Program-made: the position numbers and the translations under genes
Part shown: positions 24,101 through 34,434 of the stretch, piece by piece
How positions within the stretch are numbered: position 1 is the stretch's first letter
How the letters are laid out: the number at the start of each line of letters is the position of its first letter
The notes under the pieces: model-generated
The model's database searches: none
The model's input: only the letters and a program-made list of their open reading frames with translations
Told to the model about the DNA's origin: nothing
NCBI GenBank assembly: GCA_030248065.1
Contig: JASAMV010004039.1
Location: 1 to 64,000 of the forward strand
Origin: Rhynchonema sp. JSB1_4
Taxonomy: Eukaryota; Nematoda; Chromadorea; Monhysterida; Xyalidae
DNA length: 64,000 bases
Direction: 5' to 3'

Positions 24101-27100
24101 CATGCGCCCAAAAATCAAGCTTTGCTTAAAAAATTAAGCTTTGCTTGATCAAAAATGTTTCACACACACGTGATTAAGGTTCGTAACGAATTATGGACAG
24201 TGAATATAGAACTTGTTGTTTCCATGAATAAAAAAGGAAAGAATGCGGTAGCTGCAAAACATTATTCTCCATTCCCAATTCCGTGCGCAATCCGCATTTT
24301 ATGATCAACCAAACGTTGTTGCCGAGAAAGATGAAAAAAATAAAGAACACAAATAATATTGTTATTAAAGGTTATGTCAACCTGGAAGACTTGTCGAGTC
24401 ATGCGTGGTTTATGGGTCTGATCGAGCGGGAACGAGCTGAGAGCGATTTGATCGGTATGCCCGATGGCACGTTTCTGGTGCGATACAGCGAGAAGCAGGG
24501 CAGATACGCGATCAGTTTGAGGTGCGATATGGTTTCTTGAAGTTTTTTGCGTCGAAGCTTTCACATTTTTCTTTGTTTTTCATCAGAATTCCCACGTTTG
24601 TGTTTGTTGCAGTTTCAATCGCGAAGTGAAACACGTCAAGATCGAGCAGTCGAAAACGAGTCAGTACCATTTAGATGTGACGCAGACATTCAACAGCATT
24701 GTGGTTGGTTGGCGATTGTGTTCCTGCTCATGGTAATCAATTATGCACCAACGTAATAACGGACACTAGCATTCAACAATGTCAGTTGTGAAATCTGAGT
24801 GATATAACAAATTCAAGTCGCGTGACCAAACCAGGTCCAATCACCGAATTTCAAAATCGCTCTGGGTTGTGTTGTAGGAAATGTTTCGAAATCTGGGTAA
24901 AGATACGACGAGTTTTGCTTAGGCGGCGCTTTTGTGATTGTGATCAGGGTTGGATTAAAAAAAGTAAAAAATTTTTGTAAAAAAATTTTTTTTTTAAAGT
25001 TGGCCACTTTTTTATTTTAAAAAGTAAGTCCACTTTTATTATTATTTTTCCCCTTTTTTTCGTTATTTTCTCACTTTTTTAAGGTAAAAAGGTATGTTTT
25101 CATGCGTTTTATTGCTCATCATTCTCAAAAAATCGCCTGCGGCGCTTATATTTCAGTTTAAAATTGTAAATGGCGTTGTAATGGACTCATACAGTTTCCA
25201 GACATCCCAACAATCGCTGCATGTATAATATAGGACACCCCATACCGTATACTGTACAGTTATTGAGCTATCGACATAAGCTATCGACAGACTCCACGTT
25301 GCTCGCCTATTTGCAGTTGTGTGGATTTGTCATTTGTTGCTTTTGTCACACAACATGAGTGTGGTGTAAGTCTTTATCTCTCTTCAAATTTATCCCCAAA
25401 TTCACAAACAGAAGGTTGGTCTTCCCTTTGTCATGTATGCCCACAGAGTTACCTGCGGGGTTCTCAAAGTTATGACCAAATGGGCTAAATCGCAGGTGAT
25501 CGACATAAACATGCAAGTCAGTGGAGAAGTTCTCTTTAGTGTCCCTCAAAACATACCTAAGTAACATGATTTCAGAAATTTCATTTTTTCTGGAAACCAA
25601 TTTTTTGGGGGTCCGGAATAAAAAAAAGTGATTTTTAAAAAAAAATTTTAAAAAGTTTTTTTTAAAGTTCGATAATAAAAATTTTTTTTAATCCAACCCT
25701 GATTGTGATTAAACGAATCAAGCGAGTTGGTCAGCTCAGTGAAAGTTTCCACAAATAATAGGCAAAATGAAACTTGGCGAACCTTCCGGGAGCACTTTCT
25801 ATTTCATACAATAAAAACTTGCAATTTGTAGCCAAAAGTTACAAGCAATTGTAATCTACTTTCCACAGTAAGTTTGTATCCAGTCACAATTTTTTGTAGC
25901 TGGATACAACACAGCTGAAAATGTTTCGATGGTACGATTTTCTTTCGCTTAGGCAACAATGAAAACGCGTGTTTGAAATCGTTGGTTTCCAACAAAATGA
26001 TTCTAGAGATGCTGAACATTATTTAAAAAATCGGATCCGGGTCAAATAATGAATAGACAATCAAATTGTATCGAGCTAGGACGGCACCCAGCTACAATTT
26101 TTCTCTTTCTTACAATGCGAGTTACAAAATTTTCTTTTGTAGCTGGATACAATTGTACCCAGTTACAATTGTAACTTCTTACAATTGTGTCACTCACAAT
26201 TGTAACTGCGTGAAGTGACTTTGTACCTGGGTTCAAATTGTAGCGTTTTTTTGTAAGAACTTGCAATTTGTATGAAATAGAAGTGCTCCCCGGACCGATC
26301 CAAGTTTGATTTCGTCGAACGCGAATTGAATTGTGCACCTTGGTTTTGGTTACTCATTTCCATCGTTTGCCCAGACGGGCGGTGCGCCGTGTCACAGTTA
26401 GTGCGTGCGCACCAGATGCAATCTATGCTCCTCAAACTCACTCACACACAGGAGCTAATCACGTACTACCAATCGAACAATCTGCGCGAGAGTTTCAACG
26501 CGTTGGACACGACCCTGCGTTGTGCGCTGAGTTCGGCATTTGTCGGCTATGCGCTCGTGGAGCACACGTATGAGGCAACGGCCAACAATCTGTTATCAAT
26601 TAATGAAGGGCAAACAATCATGGTGCTGAGCAAACAAGGCGAGGACAAGGGATGGTGGAAGGGAAAGAATGGACCGAAGGTGGCATGGGGTTGATTATGT
26701 TGTTTTTTGTGCTTCATCGTGCAGTTATTTGGGCAGTGGCCGGCCAGTGGGAACAAGGAAATGGCAAGAGCTGAATGAAACTTGGTGATCATATCTTAGT
26801 ATCAATCACTCACCCATACCAATACCAAATGCGGGCAGATTTGAATAAAAGACCTGATCGCGGGCTTCGAGAACAACGTCATCAACACAGGGCGTATCGC
26901 CAGCTAAACTTGCTCTAATTTCTCACGATAATAATGTTTCGCGTTCTCTATCCCAGATCGGCTACTTTCCGCTTGCGTACGTGCGCGAACTGGACCCCCG
27001 GCCCGAGTCTCAGCCCGGTTCGCCGACCAAATCACCCACGCCCGCCTCAGTAATCAATCCGGTGCCGGTCTCAGATCAGCAGCCCATATCTGATAACACT

Positions 27101-27238
27101 GTGGTCAATGTCATCCCGACCAATACCATCACCTCGACTACGACAACAAATGGCGTAAATAACGTTGAATCACACTTGACCAATGAGACTGCGGCTCAAC
27201 TTGTTAGTGGGCAATTGGATCGAATGGTGATTGGTTGA
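15186..27238 (+). CDS. vav: Vav-family Rho guanine-nucleotide exchange factor (22 exons, about 1054 aa)
   Basis: Exons: 15186-15404, 15467-15642, 15730-15819, 16380-16599, 17489-17650, 18056-18192, 18289-18400, 19047-19154, 19246-19317, 19383-19475, 19746-19843, 20546-20711, 20964-21076, 21259-21392, 21927-22049, 22364-22491, 22579-22644, 23063-23258, 24371-24521, 24613-24703, 26452-26679, 26957-27238; all phases match. Domains in order: calponin homology (1-131), acidic segment with tyrosines in DDIYRN, EEIYTF and KIYDEI (135-200), DH (236-430, with LLSVPMQRILKYHLLL), PH (464-588), C1 zinc finger with full His/Cys set (600-660), SH3 (675-739), linker, SH2 with FLVRYS (805-900), SH3 (912-970), Ser/Thr/Pro tail. 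Vav proteins load GTP onto Rho/Rac GTPases downstream of tyrosine kinases at the membrane. Phosphorylation of the acidic tyrosines relieves inhibition in known Vavs; conservation here suggests the same control. It is slightly longer than vertebrate Vav (about 845 aa), mainly through linkers and the tail. Confidence 0.95.
16900..17204. mobile_element. hAT-like MITE, CAGTGGTGTCGTTGGG ends
   Basis: 305 bp with terminal inverted repeats CAGTGGTGTCGTTGGG and complement, flanked by a perfect 8-bp duplication CCGTGAGC (16892-16899 and 17205-17212). It lies in Vav intron 4. Internal sequence contains repeated GGATACCGGATACCC. A relative is at 49692-50096. Confidence 0.9.
18442..18754. mobile_element. 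hAT-like MITE, CACTGGTGTAGCT ends
   Basis: 313 bp flanked by a perfect 8-bp duplication CTCGTATC (18434-18441, 18755-18762). It lies in Vav intron 7. The inside has GTACAGTAGGTAGG repeats. It is related to 48546-48868 and to the sequence starting at 62664. Confidence 0.9.
23406..23602. repeat. Foldback family CGCCAACACGAGCCC, copy 2
   Basis: Inverted arms AGGCAAGCTACACC...CCGATTTCGAAG and complement. The inside carries CAGCAGCCACGTATGAATG followed by TTTCAC, shared with copy 3. It lies in the Vav intron before the SH2 exons. Confidence 0.85.
24945..25701. mobile_element. hAT-like non-autonomous element, CAGGGTTGGATT ends
   Basis: 757 bp in Vav intron 20. Ends are CAGGGTTGGATTAAAAAAA and its complement, with a perfect 8-bp duplication ATTGTGAT (24937-24944, 25702-25709). 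Both flanks are A/T homopolymer-rich. No transposase frame is visible. Confidence 0.93.
25790..26288. repeat. Foldback element with ACTTGCAATTTGTA arms
   Basis: The left arm AGCACTTTCTATTTCATACA and the right arm ending TGTATGAAATAGAAGTGCT are inverted. The inside has many copies of ACAATTGTAAC and CAGTTACAATT. ATGTTTC occurs at about 25921. It lies in the same Vav intron as the hAT-like element. Confidence 0.75.
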
Positions 27239-28882
27239 GTTGAGTGGAGAATTTTTTATGGCAGCTCATCTCTTTAGAATAAAAAATGTCCATACTTTCT
27301 GAAAATAGTCATTTCGAGCATTGTGATGTGATCTTACATAATTATTGCGTGTTGTTTTCATTTTTGAGTTTTTCGGAATGCGAATATTGTTCTCAAGATT
27401 TTTTTCAATCGATTAAGATTTTTATTGATTTTCACAACCATTCTTCAAATGTGCCCTTCTGTGTAGCATACTAGCCTTTATTATCCATTGTCGGACCATA
27501 TTATGTCTTTTCATTTGTTTCACGAATTTCACCATACTACCTAACTTTTGCAACACATAATCTTGGTGTATTACATTACACTGTGCGTGTCTTTGCATTG
27601 TCTTCTCATTTTGCTTCTCATAATATTCTGTGGTCGCTGACTGCAATGGCTGACATGTCAACGAACTTTGTTAGCAACAATGTGGCTATAACACGTCTGG
27701 ATAGGTTTTGCTGGCATGTGTTTGCTGACACGAATGGAAGAGAAATTAATACACGTTTTATCTCTCTTTTTGCATTTCGTCGACTTATTTTAGGCCAGGC
27801 CGCACATCTACGTGTGTTAATTTCGTTCGTTTTTTACTCATGTTGGTCAGCAAGCTTTTTCACCTATCTGGCGTGTTATATTGCATTCGGAGCCACAGCC
27901 AAGTACTGAAATTTCTTGCTTGTTGTCAAAGTTTGCTGACCTGCCAGTTACTGCGCTGACTGCACATGTGTGCGAGCGTGCTTTGACTGTGCAATGTTTT
28001 TTTGGTGTTAAATTTGTGTTTTCGCGCTTATTTTTTTATAAGTTGGCTTGAATTGCGCTTATGTAGCGAAAAACAGCGTCCGCACTTAGTGTTAAAGTAT
28101 TTTGTTCGGCTCAGCGTACTTTACAACGATACCTTCCAGGGTTATTATAGAAGCGAGCTCTTATTGGATTTGTCGATTATTTCACATGTTTCACACAAAA
28201 TTGTGCATGTATCACTATTTTATATGAAACATTTTTCGTTTTTAGGTATTATTTTATGGTAGAGATTGTTTTTTGATGCGTGAACAAATCTGTAATGATT
28301 ATGGTTTTAGTCTCCGGTTCGTCTCAGTGTGTTGTGTTTGTGAAGTTGAATGCAGCCATATCAATGTGTGTTTTTGAAAATATTTTATTTCAGTTTATAT
28401 CGCTTTATTATTGTGCTTTTTGATGTATTTATGTTTGTGCAGGCTTGCTTTCAGAAATTGGTTAATTTTTAATATTTATCAATCGGCAAAGTTTGAGAAT
28501 TTTTTATTCAGGCTATGAGTTATACGCATTCGGGCACAATCAGTAAGTACGATTCTCGCCCAAAGTAAATGCACTCTTGAGCTTCCAGTTTAAAGCTGAA
28601 TACGCAATGCTTCCAATTCTATTACGTATTTTATGATTATTTTTAGCACGCAAGTTATTGTGACTCTCCTGCTACTGAAAAGCTTCAGACAAGCTGAATC
28701 AAAAGAGTAAAGCATAATTTTTCCGGGCAAGTGGTTGTTTATTTGAAGGCTGTCTGATCAGCTAGTGCACAGTGCGCTGCGATGCTGGGATTCGGGATCC
28801 TATCTGATGTTTATGTAGTTTTGGCTTTTGACGTGATTCTCATTTTTTGTTACTTTCAGCGCTGTTCACGAAATTGAGCAAA
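27239..28882. other. Intergenic region between Vav and the nibrin-like gene
   Basis: T-rich on the + strand with no domain-bearing frame. It probably contains the Vav 3' untranslated region and the promoter of the next gene. A possible non-coding first exon ends at the GTAAGT near 28544 and would join the acceptor at 28859. Confidence 0.5.
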
Positions 28883-31800
28883 ATGTTCTATCTGGTCACA
28901 CCGGCGGCAAATTCAAACCAGCAAGGTTGGTGTTTATAATAGTTTGTCTGTTGCTGTTGGCGAAGTCTTATCAGTTAGCTGTGTAGGCCTGTACGGTCAC
29001 ATGGATGATTCGAACAGTGAACTTTCAGTTTTCAATGCAAATTCACCATGGAATTAACCGTCGGTTTGCCTTGAACAGTCCAGTCCAACTGCAAGACGGT
29101 TGTTTGTTCACTGTATGGTGCCTGGTCAATGAATCGCCGTTCTGGTTCAATTCATTTGTTTCTCGAGGGTAATCCACTAACATGACCAAATCACGCACGA
29201 TTTCAAAAGCGCCCGCTGAAAGCCTGCTTCATAGCTTTATTTTTTGCATAAAAAAGCCTGCCATTTGACCACTCCTTCTTCAACCACAATAAAATGTGAT
29301 CCCAATTTGCCAGATCGTGTGTTCGAATTTACGTCCGACATCGCCGAACTGTCCATCGGGCGTCAACCGTCGTGCGCACTGCAGCTGCCAATCGATAAAG
29401 TGAACGTCAGTCGCAAACATTGTGTCGTCAGGCTGATCAACGGACAGGATAGCAAGGCCGGTTGGAATTTGTGGTTTGGTTTGATTTTTGATTGGGTCAT
29501 TATTGAATTGTCATGGCATTGTTTTTTGGTGGAAAGTGCTCGTGCTTAAACCGGGCAACCGGATATCGCATGCTCTCAGAATCCGGTCTTTCGCAATAAA
29601 ATGTGACTATATACGATGAGCGATCACAAAAACATCGTTCAAACAAAATGAAATGCGTTTAAATAGTGAGAATTAATTTTTAAAAATTTGCTTTCGGGAA
29701 CAACCCCGAGCTTGTGCCGACTTACGCTCCCCCTTTTGATCAGGCAACGGCAGAACATTAGTAGGGAATCCAACCAGCTCGTCAACCAACAGCCACGTGT
29801 GAAATGTTTCACAAAGGTTTCATCTGTCAGCGAGCTGGTTCTTACCTCAGTCTCACTGCCTTTCATGATCAAAAGGGTGAGCGTAAGTGATTGGGTGAGC
29901 ACAAGCTCGCGTTTGTTCCTGAAAGCAACTTTTCAAAGATAAATTCTGACAGTTTTAACGTGGTTTATCTTGTTTGATCGTTGTTTTTGTGACCGTTGGG
30001 CATAAACAGTCTAACTGCGTAGTAAAAAAGCAAGCATGAGATATACGGTTTCCCGCTTCAACTTGGTATGGCGTAACATTTTCTTTTGCTTTTTTGAATT
30101 GAAATTAGTCTGGCCATTGGTGTATACATTTTTACAGTGCCTTGTTTTGGAATACGCCGCAAAATTTGTGATTACTTGATGGAGATAATTGTGTTGGATG
30201 TAGCGCAGCATTTTCTTCTTGATACAGTAAATTTCTAGTTTCGCTGCCTCATGCATTTTTACAGACGCAAAGAACCTCTCGTTTGAAGTCGAGGCAGGCA
30301 ACAAGCTTAGCACACGGCCAACAAGCCACGCAGCTGGCTCGTGTGCGTTTCGAATGTTTCAATCACACAAACTCTGTGTGTCAGCCGCGTGGCTTGTTGA
30401 CTGTGTGTTGAGCTTGTTGCCTGCTTCGACTTCGAACGGGAGTTTCTCTGCGTCCGTTAAAATGCGTGAGGCAACGAAAGTGGAAACCTACTATATCATG
30501 TCAAGAGACGTGATCGACATCGACAACGACAATAATGTTCTGCACATGAGTGCATGGCTTGACTTGCAATTTTGAGGGCGCGCATAAACGCGGTGTCATG
30601 TCCCGACATTTATTTTGGGAGTCAAGAGTTTTTGTTTGGCTAATTAAGTATTTTGTTGCATGATTTCCACGTTTGGTCGGAACGCGAGTACTACGCATCG
30701 TCTGTTGCTGGCAACTGATTTTCTTATTTTGGACAGTGCGAAACATTTACGCTGATATTAGATCAGGCACAGTCAATATACCCGTCACATAGACCCGATT
30801 TCACGAAGACCTGTACGTGGCAACAATATTACAGAACGCGTACCTCGAGCTCGAGGACACAAGTTCGTTCGGTACATACGTCAACAACCACAAGGTCGGC
30901 AAAGGCAACCGACGAAGACTGCAAGTGGATGATGTGCTGACGTCATCTGACGTCGACCCGGATTTCACGGTGATGTTTCAATTTTTGGGTTTCGGGTGAA
31001 ATTGGAATGTTATCAGTGCTGTGTGAGTGAGCGGCAAGTCGTAAGTTTTAGATATCGTTTTTCATGCTCGGAGTACATTGGCCATTTTTTCGTGGAAAAA
31101 ACGGGTCCATCTGGGTCGTGAAAAAACCGAAAAAAAGCCATTTAGAATTTGTCTTTTTTATGTGTCGGCGTTTCACTGCGCTTGACATCACAACACGGTT
31201 TATCATTCTGACACAAACTGTATATCCATGAAACATCATCCATCGTGTGCCGTGACCATGAGTGAAACATCATGCGCATGTTGCAGTACCAAATCAAACG
31301 TGAACGATCGCGTCTCAGTTCGGGTCGAGTGAATGCGAACGCCATCGACAGTTCGGCCGATATGTTTGAATCGCAGATGGAAACACAACAGTTGGTGATT
31401 GGTTATACAGTCTGACTCCTTTATGTATGACCCTTTACTTACAACGGTCTTTTAGCCATTTTTACTGGCTCATTCAGACACTAAGAATTTGAAATGAGCC
31501 ATCAGATTTCGGGCAAGCGAGCCAGCGGGTCCTCTTGTAAAATAAGCATGCACTTCAGCGCTCAACATGGGGGCGGTCATCGTCTGGCCTGTTTATATGT
31601 GGCCCTTCCAACAGATTTGTCCATTTTTTATGGCCTTGTCAACTTGTCAAAAATCATCTGTTGTTGTCACCGGTCTGATATCAAACAAAAGTCAATTCCG
31701 GGGCATCTTGGTCACACCAATTTTTCGTTCAGATATTTCGAATCACTGACCAGTTACCTTATTTATGTTGAGAATGCACCAGAGACTAGACAAGTCACGT

Positions 31801-34003
31801 GAGCAGCACATGACCGGACCAATCTGGTGTGAGGTGACCAAATTTCTACGAATGCCACGCTATTTTCAGATCGACAGGTTCATCATTTGTGTCCATCAAG
31901 CAAAGTGTGCACACGCCGAATGCAGTTGTGAGCGAAATGGAGGCTGACAAACGACGACAGCAGCCGTTGGAGACATCCTCAATGAAGTTGGCGTGATTTT
32001 GGAATTGTGATTTGAGAATTTTGGTCACATTCATTTCACACAGCTTTGTTGTAATCTTGTTCAAACATCGCTTTTCAACTAATCTACTGTATATCGCTTT
32101 TCACTATATCGCCATGCACACTCGTAGTTGACCTTGGTTGGACCTGAACCTTGTGCCGAATTCCACAATGAGAGCTCTATGCGTTAGAGCACGTGTGCAC
32201 ACACGCGTGGCACTAATATTCTGTTTTGTTCAAATTTGCAGCATCAGTTCAATGGCTGCTGGAGGAATGACGAATCAGCCAAATGACACACCAGCAGCAG
32301 AATGTGATGAGCGCCGGGCTACCGCTGGCATGGCACCGCCTGCGCTCTCGTTCGGACCATCCTTAAGAAACAGACGACGCAAACAACCAAACACGGATAA
32401 GTCTGAGGGTTGGTTGGTATGGCCTGATCTTGAGTCTCTAATTTTGATTATTAGTGCCGTGCGTATGCGTATGGCGAGGATCACATGTCTGGCCGTGTAA
32501 TGTTGCTGCTGACCTTTTGGAACCTGGAATCAAAACCAGATAGAAATGTGTGCTTTGTTCATGCCGTGCGACACCAATATTTTGCTAAATAATGCGTTTC
32601 CACACAAAGTTTTGCAATTTATTTTTAGACAACGAAATGTTCGCTACACCATCTGTCCTCCCAGCAGAAGAAGACTGCAGTCAGGCAAAACGGCCACGTC
32701 ATGAAAAATCAACCAGATTGAATTCTTCACAGAGCAATGGTGTTGGCTCACAGTCACAAACGCGCAGGGGCAAACAACGGAAAATTACTGACATGGTTGG
32801 TTGGTATGGACGAGGTGGATTGGAAGACTATTCGAGTTTTTCTTTTTGCGGTTATGGTGACTGGCGAGCGAGCGAATCTGAGTATCTTTGCATATTTGGT
32901 GTTTTTGTGGAGGTTGCTGAGAGCGGTGTGGGCCTTGCTGAGCATCGTGAAGATCTTATTATCTGAAAAACTGTACTACGCTGATATGGCAATGATGCTT
33001 CGTAGTGCGGAAAATCAATTGACCAGCAATCCTGATGGTCTTCGCTGCTCATTACGATTTCGTCTGGTGCATCATGTCATTGTTGGTGTGCATTTCATGA
33101 ACGCTATGGCAATGAATTTCACTCTTCGTTTATGCACCGTAACCACTTTGCAGCTATCCACTCCATCCATGAGCAACAGCCAATCAGCGTGCAGCAATGA
33201 CGACAATCCAACCAATCAGCTCGCCAACATTGACAGTATGGCGATGCCACCGTCGAGTGCCTACGATGTTCGAATCGAGCATTATGAGTGGATTGATGTG
33301 CCTCGTTGCACACAACAATCGGCCGAAGAACAGGGCATTGAACCGGTCATACAAGAGGGACACAGTCAATCGGACACCTATGGTGCTGATACTGGTGCAT
33401 TGTTGCCGAATGCTGATCAAATCACGCCGGAACAGTGGCTGGCTGTGGTAAGTGGGTGGCTCGAGTTTCTACAACATTCTGCTAACTACCGGGTAGTTTA
33501 TGCTCGTTTTTTTGGTATTTTTTTGCGCTAAACCATGATGCCCAGCTTTCGTTCAACTTTTTTTTGACACGAATTGTGTAATTTACTGTTTTGCGATACA
33601 TATTATTCTATTTGCATCTGAAAGAGCATAACTTGGTGTCACCAGTGAACGCTATTCATAACCTTTGTAATCTGATTCCGTATCTCGTACTGGTTTTTCA
33701 GCGCAATCTGTTCACGTATGAGCCATTGATCTGCAAAAAGAACGCGACTCAAAATGGTACACCGTCGCAAGATCCAGATGGACCGAATTTCAAGCGATTC
33801 AAGAAGGCTAGTTTCTACAATTTTATCAATTTTCTCCCCCAGCAAAAAAACACCATAAAAATCTATATTCAAATATGAACATTCAGGCCGCGCAAGGCTA
33901 CCACCACTATGACGGTGTGCCGAAAATCATCGATAAACTGGTTGATGCAAAATTGGTGGACAAGCAGGGTAACGTTCGCAAAAATGGAATGACGGAAATA
34001 TGA
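28883..34003 (+). CDS. nbn: Nibrin-like FHA protein (10 exons, about 473 aa)
   Basis: Exons: 28883-28925, 29314-29460, 30809-30969, 31287-31390, 31870-31986, 32242-32408, 32629-32795, 33154-33447, 33702-33806, 33887-34003; every junction keeps frame. The FHA domain (about 1-110) has SIGRQPSC, VSRKHCVV and SSFGTYVNN, matching the G-R, S-x-x-H and N positions of phosphothreonine-binding FHA folds. The middle is polar and unstructured. Near the C terminus RNLFTYEPLICKK is followed by NFKRFKK, resembling the Mre11-binding NFKxFxK region of nibrin. Nibrin works in the nucleus in the Mre11-Rad50 double-strand-break complex. Two features disagree with typical nibrin: no tandem BRCT domains follow the FHA, and the C terminus lacks the acidic-FxY ATM-binding tail. 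Length is 473 aa against about 750 in human. Six of nine introns begin GTTGG and one appears to begin GC. Another FHA protein is possible. Confidence 0.65.
29690..29926. repeat. Foldback element in nibrin-like intron, heptamer on axis
   Basis: The arms run from GCTTTCGGGAACAA on the left to TTGTTCCTGAAAGC on the right, with long matched blocks such as CCTTTTGATCA and GAGCTTGTG. ATGTTTC lies at 29804-29810; the geometric centre is 29808. Confidence 0.85.
30221..30498. repeat. Foldback element (TTCGCTGCC family), heptamer on axis
   Basis: Arms include TTCGCTGCCTCATGCATTTT and the complementary AAAATGCGTGAGGCAACGAA, followed by AAGCCACG and GCAACAAGCT blocks on both sides. ATGTTTC is at 30354-30360 and the centre is about 30360. 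The outer edges resemble the elements at 55912-56036 and 60119-60354. Confidence 0.8.
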
Positions 34004-34434
34004 GCTATTATTGATTTTGGTATCACATTCATTTTTTCACCATCTTGTGACCCGAAACAGCATATTGTTGGTAAATTTTTTAAAACTTTGTTCGTCAGTT
34101 TCGCTGTTTCAGGCCAGTTATTGCTGCACAGTTATATTGATATTGCCTGTACAATGAAATGAGTGATTGAACACATAATATTATGATGCCATTATCCCGT
34201 ATGTAAGACACAAAAATAGACGTATGATGTCGCCGGTTATGAAATCTCAATGATCGCCCGTGTCGTGGTGAGGTGATATTTGGTTCCGTTCGCCGTCCGC
34301 TTCTGCATGCTGCCTGGTTGATGTTTCACATGGATGTCCTTGTGTGTGTCCACTTTTGATGTTTCTCAGTACTTTTATGTTTTGTGCTGTTTGATGCTTC
34401 ACGTCCGCCTATATTTGTCCTTGCGTGTGTCGTG
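34004..34434. other. Intergenic, convergent 3' ends
   Basis: Lies between the nibrin-like gene (+) and the membrane-protein gene (-). It has no coding frame and must hold both 3' ends. Confidence 0.5.

Noticed and set aside
26370..26451. Upstream extension of the Vav SH2-SH3 exon from an earlier acceptor
   Set aside because: The acceptor at 26451 joins the previous exon in frame at the conserved SH2 position (FNSIV then ELITYYQ). The earlier AG would insert residues not seen in the family.
32737..33531. 264-aa open frame overlapping the nibrin-like gene
   Set aside because: It runs through an intron between two frame-consistent exons (32629-32795 and 33154-33447). Its upstream part has no domain features.
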